Source: Onchocerca lupi
Lineage: Eukaryota > Nematoda > Chromadorea > Rhabditida > Onchocercidae
Direction of reading: 5' to 3'
Length of the DNA: 64,000 nucleotides
Assembly (NCBI GenBank): GCA_028564675.1
Contig: JAOVVO010000075.1
Location: 124,001-188,000, forward strand
Shown here: piece after piece, positions 26,048-38,720 of the stretch
How positions within the stretch are numbered: position 1 is the stretch's first letter
Layout: each line of letters begins with the position of its first letter
The notes under the pieces: model-generated
Seen by the model: only the letters and a program-made list of their open reading frames with translations
Databases searched by the model: none
What the model was told of the DNA's origin: nothing
Program-made: the position numbers and the translations under genes

Positions 26048-28108
26048 ATGCCATCACTCTCTCGACTGTCAGCAGTTACTTTATCGGCAATAGTTGGCGG
26101 TGCATATTATTTACGATCAGAAAAAGGGCTATTTGGTTCGGAAAAGGATGCTGTAAGAAGTATGTCTTTGCTGAATACTGCAGAATGTGCGGTGAGCAGT
26201 ATATCCTTGCCATTTCCCGACATACATCCTTCTCCACGAACTAAATGGGATAGCAATTGGGATAAGTAAGTTCATCGTTTTTCAGCAATTTTTTTTTCTT
26301 TGAACTTTTTTTTTTACCATAGCTTTTTCGAATTTTTGAATAGTAATGCTTTTTAAAAAAGTTTTTTAATGGATCGGCTATCCAGAGATGAATGCAAAAA
26401 TATTTTCATATTTGTTCATTAGGAGTAAATCGTTTACTTTCATAATTCTATACTTTTGATCTACGTGGGCAGGTTTTTCCACACGATCTGATTTTTTTTT
26501 TTTTTTTTTTTTTGGATTATAATTTAAAATTTATATATTATTTACAATTTCTGATAATCACATTTTTTTTTAGAAATTATTTATTGAAAGAATTATTTCA
26601 TTTATATAATTTCCAGCAGTCTTATTTCTTTACAGTCGCGAGCCGAAATACATGGTAGATCCTATAGAATATGAAGAAGCTGATCCGATTAGGCGTCAAA
26701 ATATGCTGGAAGAAGTGACACCAACTTCGAAGCGAAATATTATTCTCATACGACATGGACAATATTTCATGGATCGAAATCATAAAAATTATCTCAGCTT
26801 AACACCTTTAGGTAACATTCCTGTTTCTCAAGATTTAAAATGAAAAAATGGAAACGTTTAAGACGAAAAAAAATTTTTTTTTTCAAAATTTCAAAAAAAT
26901 TTCTTTCAAAAGTTGTTTCATTTCAAATTTTGCCTATTTCAAAACAGTGAATTTATTTCTCTAACTAAATTATGGATCTATCTTTGTAGGACAAGAGCAA
27001 GCAAAATACGTCGGTCAACGCTTGGCGAATAGTGGCTTAAAGTTCGACAAAGTGATAATGTCGACAATGACCAGAGCGGAAGAAACGGCTAAACTAATCC
27101 TGAATGAGCTACCACCGACTACTGTGGAAAGCGATTCGTTACTGGAAGAAGGAGCACCTTATCCACCAGAACCACCTAGCAAACATTGGCGTCCCACGCA
27201 AGAAGTAATTAGTTTTACTAATTTTTGAAAAAAAAAATCTAAATTTAAGTGTACTATTGGGATACAATATTGAATGCAGTTGCATAATTGAAAACATACC
27301 CATTTTTTTAATTTGAGATTTTCTGATTCATGTAGCGTGATACAAATTTTCAAACTGATACAAAAACTAATGAAAATTCTTGAAACAAAATTAATAAACC
27401 CCGAAATCTTTACTAAGACTATCAAATATCAATCATTTGATTGTTGTATTTAGCTAGTTTTTTGGTTAAATATTTTTTTTGTTTGAATTTCGCAACGGAG
27501 GGGTCGCGCATTGAGGCAGCTTTTCGAAAGTATATACATCGTGCAAGTTGGAAACAAAAAAATGACAGTTGGGAATTGATTGTATGCCACGGAAATGTGA
27601 TACGATATTTTGTTTGCAGGTTTGTCAAAATATTTTTCTTATTTTTCTCAAGTGCTAAATGTTGGTTATGTCATAAGCATTTTTTGTTTGTCAGATCTCA
27701 TTAGCTTCTATATCTTATAGAGTATACGGACATAAGAGAAAGAAGATTTCAAGATTTGTTTGTTTTTTAGAATTATAACAGTATTTTGAATAGTCCTAAA
27801 TAGGAGGATGATTGACTTTAATCGCCATTTAAATATATCTAATAATAATTCCATAAAGATGAAGGAAATTACTATAGTAAAGAATAAACATTTATTGAAA
27901 ATTCATATTAATGAATTCGTATTGATTTTCAACTCGTGAACAAATTTTTGTACATTGAAGAGCGCTACAGTTCCCTCCTGAAGGTTGGCTGCGAATGTCA
28001 GTTGGTCACTCTTCGATAACTTGGCTGATTATATACCCGAATGGTTTTGTATCTGTGAAATCCCTTGGCGATATCGGTCATTTGCCTAATGGAAAGGTTT
28101 CTTTCTAG
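26048..28108 (+). CDS. pgam-5: PGAM5-type mitochondrial serine/threonine/histidine phosphatase
   Basis: Exons 26048-26265, 26636-26811, 26990-27204, about 27486-27619 and 27961-28108 give about 296 residues, close to human PGAM5 (289). A hydrophobic N-terminal anchor (about residues 8-21) would place it in the mitochondrial membrane. The multimerisation motif WDxNWD is present across the first junction. The histidine-phosphatase core shows the RHG motif (ILIRHGQY), an Arg in STMTRAEE, an acidic EEGAPYPPEP loop and the second catalytic His in VCHGNVIRY. Known PGAM5 dephosphorylates protein targets in mitochondrial dynamics and mitophagy; that role is inferred here. A TTTTCAG acceptor 20 bases before the ATG (26022-26028) fits SL trans-splicing. 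Exon 4 has no clear AG acceptor: the conserved frame starts around TTCGCAACGGAG, and the only AG there would drop about five residues. AATAAA lies near 28379. Confidence 0.92.
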
Positions 28109-29141
28109 GTTAAAGATTGATTTTTTCTTTGCGCTCATTTTTTATATTTACCAGTTTGTGGATTAATCTATTACTGATATAATGGACTTAATTATGATTA
28201 AAACTTGCTAAAATTAAATCTTTGAATATTTTTAAATTTAAATTTTATTACGGCGACATTTGTAATTGAAGTTTTATTTTATTTAAGCGATCCAGGAACT
28301 ACAAAGTTTAAATGTATCTCTTTCGCCATAAAGATCTTATCAAATGTATCATGGTCGTAATAATGGACATATCAACCCAAATAAATAATTTATTTGCATC
28401 ATTTTTTTGGATTGATGGGCTCTCATTTCTTTGTCATTATTTGATACAAATGGATACCACGGTATGATTAAGCTTCTCAGTTTTCCATGTTCTTTAAAAT
28501 CTTATTGAAAGAAAGACGTTGCAGATTTTTTTTTGTTCATTTATATATATATATATATAATGTTTCTTTGCTTTTAATTCTTATTTGCACATATAGTGGC
28601 TGCCATGGAATCAAAAATAATTCAGCTGTTGTTGGGAAGCATAAATGCTTTAATTTTGGGCTTTGTTCATGTTAAATAATTGTTGCATTATTGATTTGCT
28701 TCCTTGTTAAAAGATCGAACTTATATTCTTTAGATGTTTCGTGATTGGGTTTTGTTTAACTTATTTCTATATATGTCGATCAAAGTTGGATTTTGTGGAC
28801 AAACCTCGAGATATATTTTTATGAATAGAATCAAAGCTCTAGCTATGTCAAAAAGCCAGTATTTAATTGTTCACATCGTTTAAAATTTAATATTTAGATT
28901 TAGAATGATGCTTTTCGAGATTTGTTTTTGAATAGCTTTGATAGTCAGTAACTTTCAGCTAGTTGAGGACTTCTCTTGTTAGCTCGAGAATTCATTTCAG
29001 GAGATTGATTCCTAAATTATATGTCATGAAGTTCTATCTGCCTATTAGTTCTTGATAATATATTATTTCTTATAAATCTCTTTTAATTCAATAATTTAAA
29101 TTCAAAGAAAAATCATGATCAAAATGCACGAGAAACGAATC
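28109..29141. other. intergenic, convergent 3' ends
   Basis: Contains the likely polyadenylation signal of the PGAM5-type gene near 28379 and an (AT)n tract at about 28542-28558. No exon was seen. The Ly6-like gene on the other strand ends at 29142. Confidence 0.5.
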
Positions 29142-29579
29142 CTAGAACAATTTCGGGATGAAAAATACAAAAATAATGGTAGCAATGACAAGCTGACTAG
29201 TTGCTTCATAATAACTTGCACTAACGTTACAACGATCACCGAGGCATGAGCATACTCGAATTGTTTGTGAATCTGATTCATAGCGGAAGAGATCGGATGC
29301 TTTGACATCACGGCACATATCGTATCTATAGAGCAGAAATTGTTTTAAAAATAACGATATTTAGAATTTTTTAATCATAAAATGTTTAAGCATAGGAAAA
29401 TTGTTCCTCTTTCTTTTTCATAAAGTTAAATTCATTGTCAAAATTTTTAGAAGTCAAACCTGTCAAATAAAACCATTGTTCCACTAAAAAAGCCATGGCG
29501 ACTTATAGAGACAGCACAACCACGTATCGTTAGTTTTTTACCTGTATTACGTCCTGAAATAAAATAAAAATATCATTTG

Positions 29580-29615
<36 letters not shown>

Positions 29616-30669
29616 TGAGGATTTTCATATAACGACCTAAGTTTCAATCATGCACTGATAAAAAAGATCATGATTTTCATATAATAATTTTAATTGCTTC
29701 TTTAAATAAATTATTGGGAAAACTTGCCCATAACAACGAAATCCTGAGTAAGCGTAAGACAGATTGATTTGCAAGGCACTAGGCCAATATTAGATGATTG
29801 CATTGGCTCGTTGCATTGCGACGTAAAATTTCTCGGTTCATAAAAATATCTGTAATTAGCGAATTTTCCAAATATTTTCATTCATTTTTTAGCTCAAAAC
29901 ACAAAAAAAAAAAAAGAAAAAAAAGGATCGTATGTTTCGGTTTGTGGTTATTATTATTAAGTACCTGTCTTTTTTAAACCAATTTTAAGATAAAGATATA
30001 TTAGCAAGGTGTAACAATCCCACAGGAAGCGATGAAATTTTGAAAAGGATCTAAGCTAAAAATAGATCAAGATTTTGATTGATCCTCAAAGTTTAATGTG
30101 GCTTGTATTTGTAGAAAGCAATAAATCGGACGAAAACTTGGGTATCTCCCTGTGGATACTGTAGCCCGATGAGGTACCTTCATTCATTAGAGTAGTCGTA
30201 GTAATGAGGTACCTTGACATGCTACCGTCCTTGAAGAATTCTTCGTATAATGGTGACATGCATGAATAGCATCGATTTGGACTTATATAACCTGAAAAAT
30301 AATTGATTAATATTTTTTATTATAATAATCTTGGATAATATATTATGATGAGTCTATTGTATAATGAATTTCTTTTCCTATTTTTTGCTTTTTATTTTTT
30401 TTTCCCACTTTTAAAATCATCAAAACTCCGATTCTTATGATTATTATTCAATTTAAATATCAATTTTTGAATAAATTTTCTCATCCCTTTTTGGAATACA
30501 AAACCTCACACTAAGAGCAGCACTATGATAAGAATCAATATTTGAATAAATTGATAATCATTTAGTACTGATAATGGCTGATAATCTTACCAGAGATAAA
30601 ACTGATAGATGTTGATGTAATTAGAAGGAATAGAATGATTACTGTTGAAATTAGAGTAAAAAATAGCAT
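29142..30669 (-). CDS. nematode Ly6/uPAR-like three-finger protein, secreted or GPI-anchored
   Basis: Five exons in consistent phase: 30669..30591, 30291..30213, 29849..29728, 29553..29460, 29325..29142, about 185 residues. The N-terminus (MLFFTL... then a run of I/L/F) is a signal peptide ending near ISFISG. The mature part has the three-finger cysteine spacing: CYSC, SQC, PCKSIC, RGC, DMC, then CSCLGDRCN, ten cysteines in all. The CSC-DRCN ending is typical of Ly6/uPAR and activin-receptor-like extracellular domains, and the layout resembles an uncharacterised nematode family. The last about 20 residues (QLVIATIIFVFFIPKLF) are hydrophobic, fitting a GPI-attachment signal or membrane anchor. 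Intron 3 starts with GC (GCAAGT), and a duplicated donor lies after exon 2. No exon exceeds 61 codons, so simple ORF calling would miss it. Ligand unknown. Confidence 0.82.
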
Positions 30670-31256
30670 TTGAAGAGATTATGCAATAATAAACTTGTCC
30701 AAATTACTTTAGCAAGCATTCTTCATCGGAACAAATTGTAAAAATGAAAGTTGAAAGTGAAGAAATTTTTCTGAATAATGCTCTAAGATGCTGCTGTGAA
30801 AAGTATATTTCGAACTTGTTGCCATGTAATTGGATATGTAATAACAATAACATTATCATCCATCCACCTATTAAGAGTAACTTTTGATAAGAATCAATGT
30901 TTAATTGATTTGATCATCATTTATTGATGATGATGAAATTGATTCGTTGCTATTTTTGTTCTTTGTCTGAAGATGATAATTGAATTGTCGTACGATTGTC
31001 ATTGAATCATTTTTTCATTTCGGCTTCTTTGAAAATATCTAAACAGATGGAAATTTTTATTTTGAAATAAATTAGAATTTCGCAAATTCAAGAAGGAACG
31101 AATAGAAAAGAATTTTTTGAAAAGAAGAAACAAAATGAAGATCTTATGGAATTTCGGTTTTTTTTTTTCTTTTTTTTTCTCTCCAAATATCGATGGATGA
31201 ACAGATGACAACCGATTTTCATCTTTCTTGGTAATATTGCCGAAATTTCTTGACAT

Positions 31257-31293
<37 letters not shown>

Positions 31294-33940
31294 AAAATGA
31301 CGTTGATAGAATCTTATAGATTTCGTCAATTTTGCTCATTTTCTACCTAAGATATTCTTTACAATCTTAAGATTCACTTTTTTTAGGACAATGAATTAGA
31401 TTGAAATTTAGTTCCAAAATATTTGGAATAGTCTAGGACTTTCATTTATTGAAGTTGTAAAATTTGTTACAGAACAGATGACAATTGAACAATTCCAGAA
31501 TTCACTAGTTAATAACTTAGCAAAAATATTTGAATTTTTGTTTAAAAAAATGTATCGATACTTTTTATTTTTGTTTTATCTGCTCAACAATTTTTTTTTT
31601 TTTTTTTTTTTTAATCCCAGATTTGAGATGCTGGAAAAAGTGAAGCATTTGGAAGTTTTTGAAAAGATAATCTCAAAATATTAAAGTTAGTTAAATATTT
31701 AGGAAGCAAAACGATGAAAAAAGAGAAGGAAAAAAAAAACAAAAACTCATTTCGTGAAGCAAATCCTTTCTTCTGGCATTGGTTTTTAGAGAGACTAATT
31801 TTGGTTGCTACTTCAATTGTATTTCTTCTTGATCCATGAGATTAGTAAATAAAACAAATGATTTTCGTTCCATTTTTAGCCTATCTTTCAGAGAGGAAGC
31901 AATTGAGTAAATATTACTGCAAAATTTCTTCGATGATTTGTTTTCCGAAATTTAAAATTCTTTTTATTCTTTTTTTTTTCATTTTTTTAGAATCTTTAGA
32001 AAAAAAAGAAAAAACATCTTATTCCCTTCCATTGACATATATGTCAAATGTTCAAATATTTGATTGAAATCTAGAAGAAGTAGCTGTTGAAGTAAAAAAA
32101 AAAAAAAAAATCGAGTAGAAGTCATTGAAATTCATTAATATTATCGATCAATTTTTACGATTGTATTTAGCTTTACGTCAAAACTGTATAGAATTTGCAT
32201 AGATATTAGAAAGATTGAAATGCATAAAATATCGATCAAATTAAATGCTACTCCGCGAAAATTATATTTTTTGAAATTTTATATGAAAATGAAATTTTAT
32301 GAAATAATTATATTATTTGGAAAAAATTTTTTTAATTTAAAAATTTTTCGAGAAAAAAAAAAAGAAAAAAGAAAATGAAACTAATCCTTATGTACTATGA
32401 AATCGACTGCAACCAACTTTCATATTTCCGACTGCAAGCGAATAATGTTTCTAAATTATGAAGTATGAAAATATCTTCAAAATGAACTTTTTTGTTTATT
32501 ACAGGGAAAAGCAGGATATTCGGAAATGAAATGATTTAAGTACTGAATGTTTTAGATTATGAAAAGAATTCAACTTTGGTCAATCTAATTCAGCATTTTA
32601 TGAAGTTCAGTTAAAAAAAAAAGAAAAAGTAATTTAATCAAATCTTTGAAATGAAAGCAAAAAAAAATTCATTAATTATTATTGCTAAAAATGAGAAATA
32701 TTAATAATTTGATTGTATTAAATAGTATTTGAGTGCGAATCATCTCAAAGATTTAATCAAATTATTATTTTTTTTCAGATTTTTCTACAGTCAGTTTCTA
32801 TTTATACTAAAATTTTGAAATAATTAAAAGAAGACGGGTTGAGAATGCTCCAGAATTGACAAAAAAATTTATAAAAACAAAATATACTCAGTAGATAATT
32901 AAGGAATTAACATATGGTATTGATTTTAAGCGGAAAACTTCAAATTTACCAGCTTAAACTTAAATCTATTTCATAGAAAAATTATGAAATTGCTGTGAAA
33001 TGAAAAAAAAATTTTTTTTTTTAGTCTTTAATGATACATGCCAAAATCAATCTATTGACATGCTAATTAACATAGAAGAAAATGGTTAAAATTGGAAAAA
33101 AAATTGTGCTGATAACTACTTTTTGAGAGAATTTAAAAGTCAAAGTAATTTGAAGAAAATTCTAGACGACATTTTTGTCATTTTTTCTAAACATTAAATT
33201 AAGTGAAATTTCTATGATTCATTAAATCATTAAGAATTATTGACTCAATCGATGTTTATAAATGTTTTTCAAGTAGTTACGAACATACTGCTTCATCATT
33301 TTTGTTCAAATTTTGCTTATATTTTCCTATTTTTGACTGTATTGACATGTAAATACAATTGGATTCAAAAATCAGCTGATAGAAAGTTTAAAATTAAATC
33401 AGAAATTTATTGATCTATGAAATTGGTATATTTCAATTCATTGGCATATATTTGTCTACTAATCATATGTATGAAGAACTTATCAAACATTTAAGCTAAA
33501 TAAAACAAAATTGATTAAATTCTTAGGAATAAGTAATGAAAGGACTAATTTGATCTTTTATTTGCTTAGCAAATACAATTCAAATAAGTGTTTTTTCAAT
33601 TCTTCGCCAAAGATATCATTAATTTTCCAATAAAATTATTCCAAATTGATTGAGATTTTTTCTTCAATTGAATTTTCATGAAAAATTACAAAATATGTCC
33701 TTTTTAATAGAATAATATATATCAATATGTTGAAAAAATAGTAAATTCTCGAAGTTTGACGCTCAAGAAGAGCCGCCTTTTGGCATTTCACAAAAGTTGT
33801 TGAAATGCTCGTAAATAATCCTTTAATTACATATATAAGCGAACTTTTTAGTATCATCATTACATTTCAAGATATTGCAATTTATTCGTTGATGTTTTAA
33901 GTGAAAAATGACAAACTGCCAGAACAACAATAAAATTTAT
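30670..33940. other. noncoding, A/T runs
   Basis: Upstream region of the Ly6-like gene followed by low-complexity DNA. Open frames here are F/K-rich products of T and A runs. No exon was seen. Confidence 0.5.
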
Positions 33941-33944
33941 CACT

Positions 33945-34240
33945 GAAAAGTGCCGTTATCAGTTGTTCTTCTTAACTGACATAAAAATGTAAAAATAATA
34001 AATAATCAATGAATTGATAAACTGAAAAATGCCATTTTTCAATGTTTCGCCAATTTAGTTCACTTTGAAATTCCAAATTTCGAAATGTATTACTGTATAA
34101 TAAAAGTAAATAACTTAAAATTATTATTATCAGCTATTCTTCTTAATTGGTAAAAAAATGAAAAAATTTTAAATAATCATTGAATTGATAACTAAAAAAG
34201 CCATTTCTCAGTGTTTCGCTAATTTAACTTACTTATAAAA
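33945..34240. repeat. two diverged tandem copies of a unit of about 170 bp
   Basis: TTATCAGTTGTTCTTCTTAA...AATCAATGAATTGATAA...GCCATTTTTCAATGTTTCGCC at about 33956-34050 is matched by TTATCAGCTATTCTTCTTAA...AATCATTGAATTGATAA...GCCATTTCTCAGTGTTTCGC at about 34127-34215. It is a decayed repeat of unknown origin. Confidence 0.8.
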
Positions 34241-35537
34241 GTTCAATTTTTCAAAAAAAAATGTGTATTATTATAGAATTTATGAAATCCATTAGCATGT
34301 CATTATAAAATTAACAAAAATACAGAAAAATGCTGTAAGTTTTTCATCTTTTTAAAATTGAATTCTTGTGCTGATAAATGTTCTAGTAATTTTAAATTTT
34401 ACTGAAAACAAAAAAGAGCGTAAAAATTAGATGATGGCAATACTTTTTTTAAAATTTTAATAAGTTTTATGGTGTGAAAATTGTAAGAAACAAATAAATT
34501 CGTTGAAGGATTTCAAAAAAAAATCAAATTCGCAAAAGTTTTGCGAACAATTTCTTAGAATCGTAATATTTAAATTACCCTTCAAATTTTTCAGGTCCGG
34601 ATTTTACCATTTCGTTACTTTAACGCTAGGTAAAGTCTAATATGATGGATGAGAAATTTAAAATCAAAAAAAAATATGCCAAATGAAAGTGAAGATGAAA
34701 ACCACTTTAAAAATGAAAAAGACGATACAAAAATAAATACATCAATTTTTGTTTTCGTTATCATATCATTATCTAATTTTTGTCTGATCTGTTTAGATTT
34801 TTGAATCGCTCTATTTTGAAGCCAAGAACTTTTAATATAATCTAAGAGTCGTTGAATCAATTTCTTTCATCTTCTATTTTACTGAAAGATTCTTTTAATA
34901 CAAAAAAATTATGCGAATAGCTTTGTTTTAGAAAGATTGAGAGAAATATTTATTCAAGAAGATTTGCCTAAAAAAATTTTAAATTATCATTTCGTAAAAT
35001 TTTTCAGACTAAATGATGAAAATGATTAAAATATGAATCAATTAAATAAAACAATGATAAATAATGTAGGTGATAAGTGAAATTGAAGTTGATTGTCAAA
35101 ATGACATCTTTCAAGACTAAGGCCATATAGCATGAGCAAGAGTACTTGATTACTTGGCCGTAGCATGGAGTATGAAACTTGGCCATAATACGAAAATTGA
35201 TGTAAAAAGATTATAAACATTAATGTATTACGCATAACATATGTTGAAGTTAATTTAGATATGTTTGAAATATTGAAGCTTGTCTTACTACGTGTATTTC
35301 TAATGTTTCGTCGCAAATTCTGGAAATGGTTCTCGAAAATTCATCGCAAAATTCATGAAATGACTTAATTTCTAAAGTTTAGAATGTTTCAGATGAATGA
35401 TGCAAACGATTTCAAAATATGTTAGTATTTGTAAAGTACTATTGGTACTTGAAATAATCGAAAATCAACTGTTTATATTTGCTTACGTTTCAAGTTTATT
35501 ATGCAGATTTTATTTAATAAATTGACAATTCCTGATA

Positions 35538-35710
35538 GCAAAGGTTTTATTTCTAAATTCGTTTGCATTTTGTTAAAGTTTCACTTGATAAAAAATTTTT
35601 CCTTATCACTTCGATGATAACTTCGATGATCACTTCGATGATAAGGAAAAATTTTTTATCGAGTGAAACTTTAACAAAATGCAAACGAATTTAGAAATGA
35701 AACCTTTGCT
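35538..35710. repeat. long near-perfect inverted repeat (hairpin), arms about 70 bp
   Basis: The left arm 35538-35607 begins AGCAAAGGTTTTATTTCTAA and the right arm 35640-35710 is its reverse complement with very few mismatches. The 32-base loop is made of three partial copies of CTTCGATGAT. Such a structure would fold into a long RNA hairpin if transcribed, or mark a MITE or palindromic insertion. Confidence 0.92.
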
Positions 35711-38700
35711 GCCTGATTTAATGCTTGATTTAGAAATACTTCTGATGAAAATCTTTCAAAATTAAATTTTCAAAATAACACACCAACATGCATTCAAATG
35801 AACTTGCATTTCAAATAATCTGCTTGTAAGATCTATAATTAAGCAATCTCTAATTAATCGTTATCATTTTGATGCTAATAGCAATTTAAAAATTGATATT
35901 TTCACTGATTAAGCTTTGTTTCTGAAGTTCCCATTTGAATAGCTAAAAATTCCTGAATCTCTTCAATTACGCTTAAAAAATGATAACAAAAATCCCTTTA
36001 TCAAATGAAACTTTAGCAAAATATTTTCAAGAGCTTTGAAAAATTCTTGTGAAGTTAACAACAGCATAACTTCACAGCAGTTTTTCTTCAAATATTTTAA
36101 ATTAATGATAAAAAGTAAAATTTTTGTTACAAATTTTTTGAAAAAAATAATAAATTCAATCAATTTCAAAAAAAAAAAAAGAATTGAAGAAATAGATTAA
36201 TTTTAAAAATTACTTAATCAGAAATTTTGAAAATAATTTTAAGTTATATGGTGAAAATTATGCTTAAATTTACGATATATTTTCGCTCTTTTTTTCATTA
36301 TCTTTTGAGATATTACCTGAAAGATAATAATTGTACAAAAGAAGCCAAAGGAATGTATCGATTAGATCTAATCATAAATTTTTTCAAATTTATTGTCTGT
36401 CCTTAGTTTGTTTTGTGAAATTTTTGTTTTATCTTTAAAAAATTGCAATAACTTATTAGAGGGAAATGAGGAGCTATTTTTGTTCAATAATAAAAAGCAG
36501 CTAAGAAGTTGAAAATTTTTCATGCTAAAATTCGAAATTTTCTACTTTTCGACTTTATAAAACTTTTTTTTCCATTCCTTAACTATTTTTTTTAATAATA
36601 TAAAGTAGCTAAAAAGAGATTGGAAGTTTTTTGTACTTTCACAAAATTCGGAATTTTCCATTTCTATCTGATTTTATAGAACATTTTTTGTAATTACTTA
36701 AGATTTCAGAAATTACTGCAAAATGCAGAATATTGCTGCATGCATGCATGCAGTATGCTGCTTTATACCTTTCTATAACTTATGCAAATGCTACGAAGTT
36801 TGATCAATACTAAGTCACGCAATGCATCAATCTTAAAATCATTAGTTTGAAAAAATGAGAAATTTTCGCTTTAAAGGCGATTAGAGCAATTTGTGATAAT
36901 AATGATTAGAGTAATTTTATGATAACGCTGAACGCATAGCATCGTAAATCTCTTGGCTTTTAAATTTGTAGCCAATATAGCAATATATACTTTTGGCCAA
37001 GATAAGGACATATACTTTTAGCTAAGATGTAGACTAAGCAAACAACTAATTCTAATTAGCCAAATTGCTGATTTCGAAAACTGAACTTCCTTCAATTTGT
37101 CCGTTCGTCAGTTTCTTAATTATCTAGATGAAATTGAATATTTATTGCAGTACTTCCATCCTTCTTCGTTCCTAAAAAGATATGAAAAATTGATTTTATC
37201 TCATTTTATTTAAAACGGATCAATTATTTCATTAAAAATTCGAAATAATGTTAATTTTGAATTATTTCACTAAATATTCCATTAAATAATGAAATTATTT
37301 CAAATTATTTCATTATTTCAAATTATTTCATTAAATAATGTTAGTTTTGAATTACTTCATTAAAAACTCGAGATAATATTAGTTTTGAATTATTTCATTA
37401 AAAATTTCAAATGATATTAATTTTGAAATCAAGAGGATACAAATTTTTTATGAATAGTAGAATAGTTCTATGGACGTACCTTTTTGAGGATTAAAGAATT
37501 ATCAAGTTCTAGAAGAATAAGCGGAAATTTTGAAAAATGAAATTTTTAAATTTATCAGTAAGAAAATTTTCATTAATTGCAAATTTTTTTCGAAAAATTC
37601 AAATTATCTTATCATCAAAGAAATTGAATCTGAATCTTATTGCATACGAAGATGATTGGTGTTCGATAAAGAGAAAATAGTGGCCAGAAACCGGAACGGG
37701 AAAAAGATGCAAATATCCGTTTTTTTTTTTTTTTTTTTTTTTTTTTGCTATTAAAATGATAATGATAGCAACAGTTGACAAAATGATGACAATCTAAGAA
37801 AATACCATCATAGTAATCGTTTGAAATGCTTCATTGGCTCTATTATTCTACTAAAACTATGAAATTCTGGCCAAAAATCATCGCATAGGCCAATAAGGAA
37901 ACATTCTTTGAGCCCACTTGATGAGCCATACGAAAAGAAAAAGCTTTATTATCATGATTTGATGTACATGCTACTATAAATAAACAATGATTGGTTTTCA
38001 TTGTTGAAGTGGCTAAATAACAAAATGCTACCATTTTTAAAAACAAATTATATTTTAAAATTCGTATTGTTTATTTTCTACTAGATAGTTGGTCGATGAT
38101 TTAAGCTGCAACATTCGATTTCCAATTCTTCAATTAATCGATCATTCTTTATTAATTATATGTAATTAATTTGTGATATTTAAATATGAGTTGCTTTTAT
38201 TTTTTTCATAGCATGTGCTTCAACATTTAAAAATAATTTTTAAACATTTAAATATCCGTTTGAAATCTAAACATCAGCTTTTTTGTGACATTTAAATACC
38301 AGTTCTTTTCTTTCCGCTTTTTTTTCGCACACGAAAATCAAAATTTATTCATAAGTAAGAGATCTAACAATTTATTAGCAAAGAAGAGGTTCAGTGTGAA
38401 TTTAATTTTACAATACAAAAAATCTTATCATGAACACATTCATCAGCAATTGACAAAGGATAATTAAATTTATTTCATATTTCAAAGTGGAAAAAGAATG
38501 ATGAACTGAGACTTCTGAAGTTAAATAATTTATTACTGGTAAGTTAAAAGAGAAATTAAAGTGGAAAAAAAAATAAGAAATAAAGTGAAAATTTTTTGAT
38601 AATCGCAATTTTGATACTTTTACTCCTCCTCCCTCCCCAAAAAAAAAAAAGAAAAAAAAAAAAAAAAAAAAAAGAAAAGAAAAAAGAAAAATATGGAACA

Positions 38701-38720
38701 CATTAAAATTATTGATTAGA
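35711..38720. other. noncoding with several short repeats
   Basis: Two copies of a unit of about 108 bp (AATAATAAAAAGCAGCTAAGAAG... at about 36488-36570 and AATAATATAAAGTAGCTAAAAAG... at about 36594-36690). Clustered copies of TTTTGAATTATTTCATTAAAAA lie at about 37200-37425. A (TGCA)n tract is at 36740-36753. No supported gene. Confidence 0.6.

Noticed and set aside
27441..27704. Reading the 87-codon frame as a single exon of its own
   Set aside because: Only its middle (about 27486-27619) is PGAM5 sequence; both ends are intron-like and T-rich.
29102..29311. 69-codon minus-strand frame MSKHPISSAMNQ...
   Set aside because: It is the wrong frame over the last Ly6-like exon; the frame with CSCLGDRCN matches the upstream splice phase.
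31088..31339. K-rich minus-strand frame over a T-run
   Set aside because: Produced by the 32-T homopolymer.
35004..35316. Overlapping minus-strand frames of 60 and 92 codons
   Set aside because: Two frames are open at once and neither has splice context or recognisable motifs; probably chance.
38408..38701. 97-codon minus-strand frame just downstream of the phospholipase stop
   Set aside because: Poly-Phe and Gly come from A-runs; no conserved residues.
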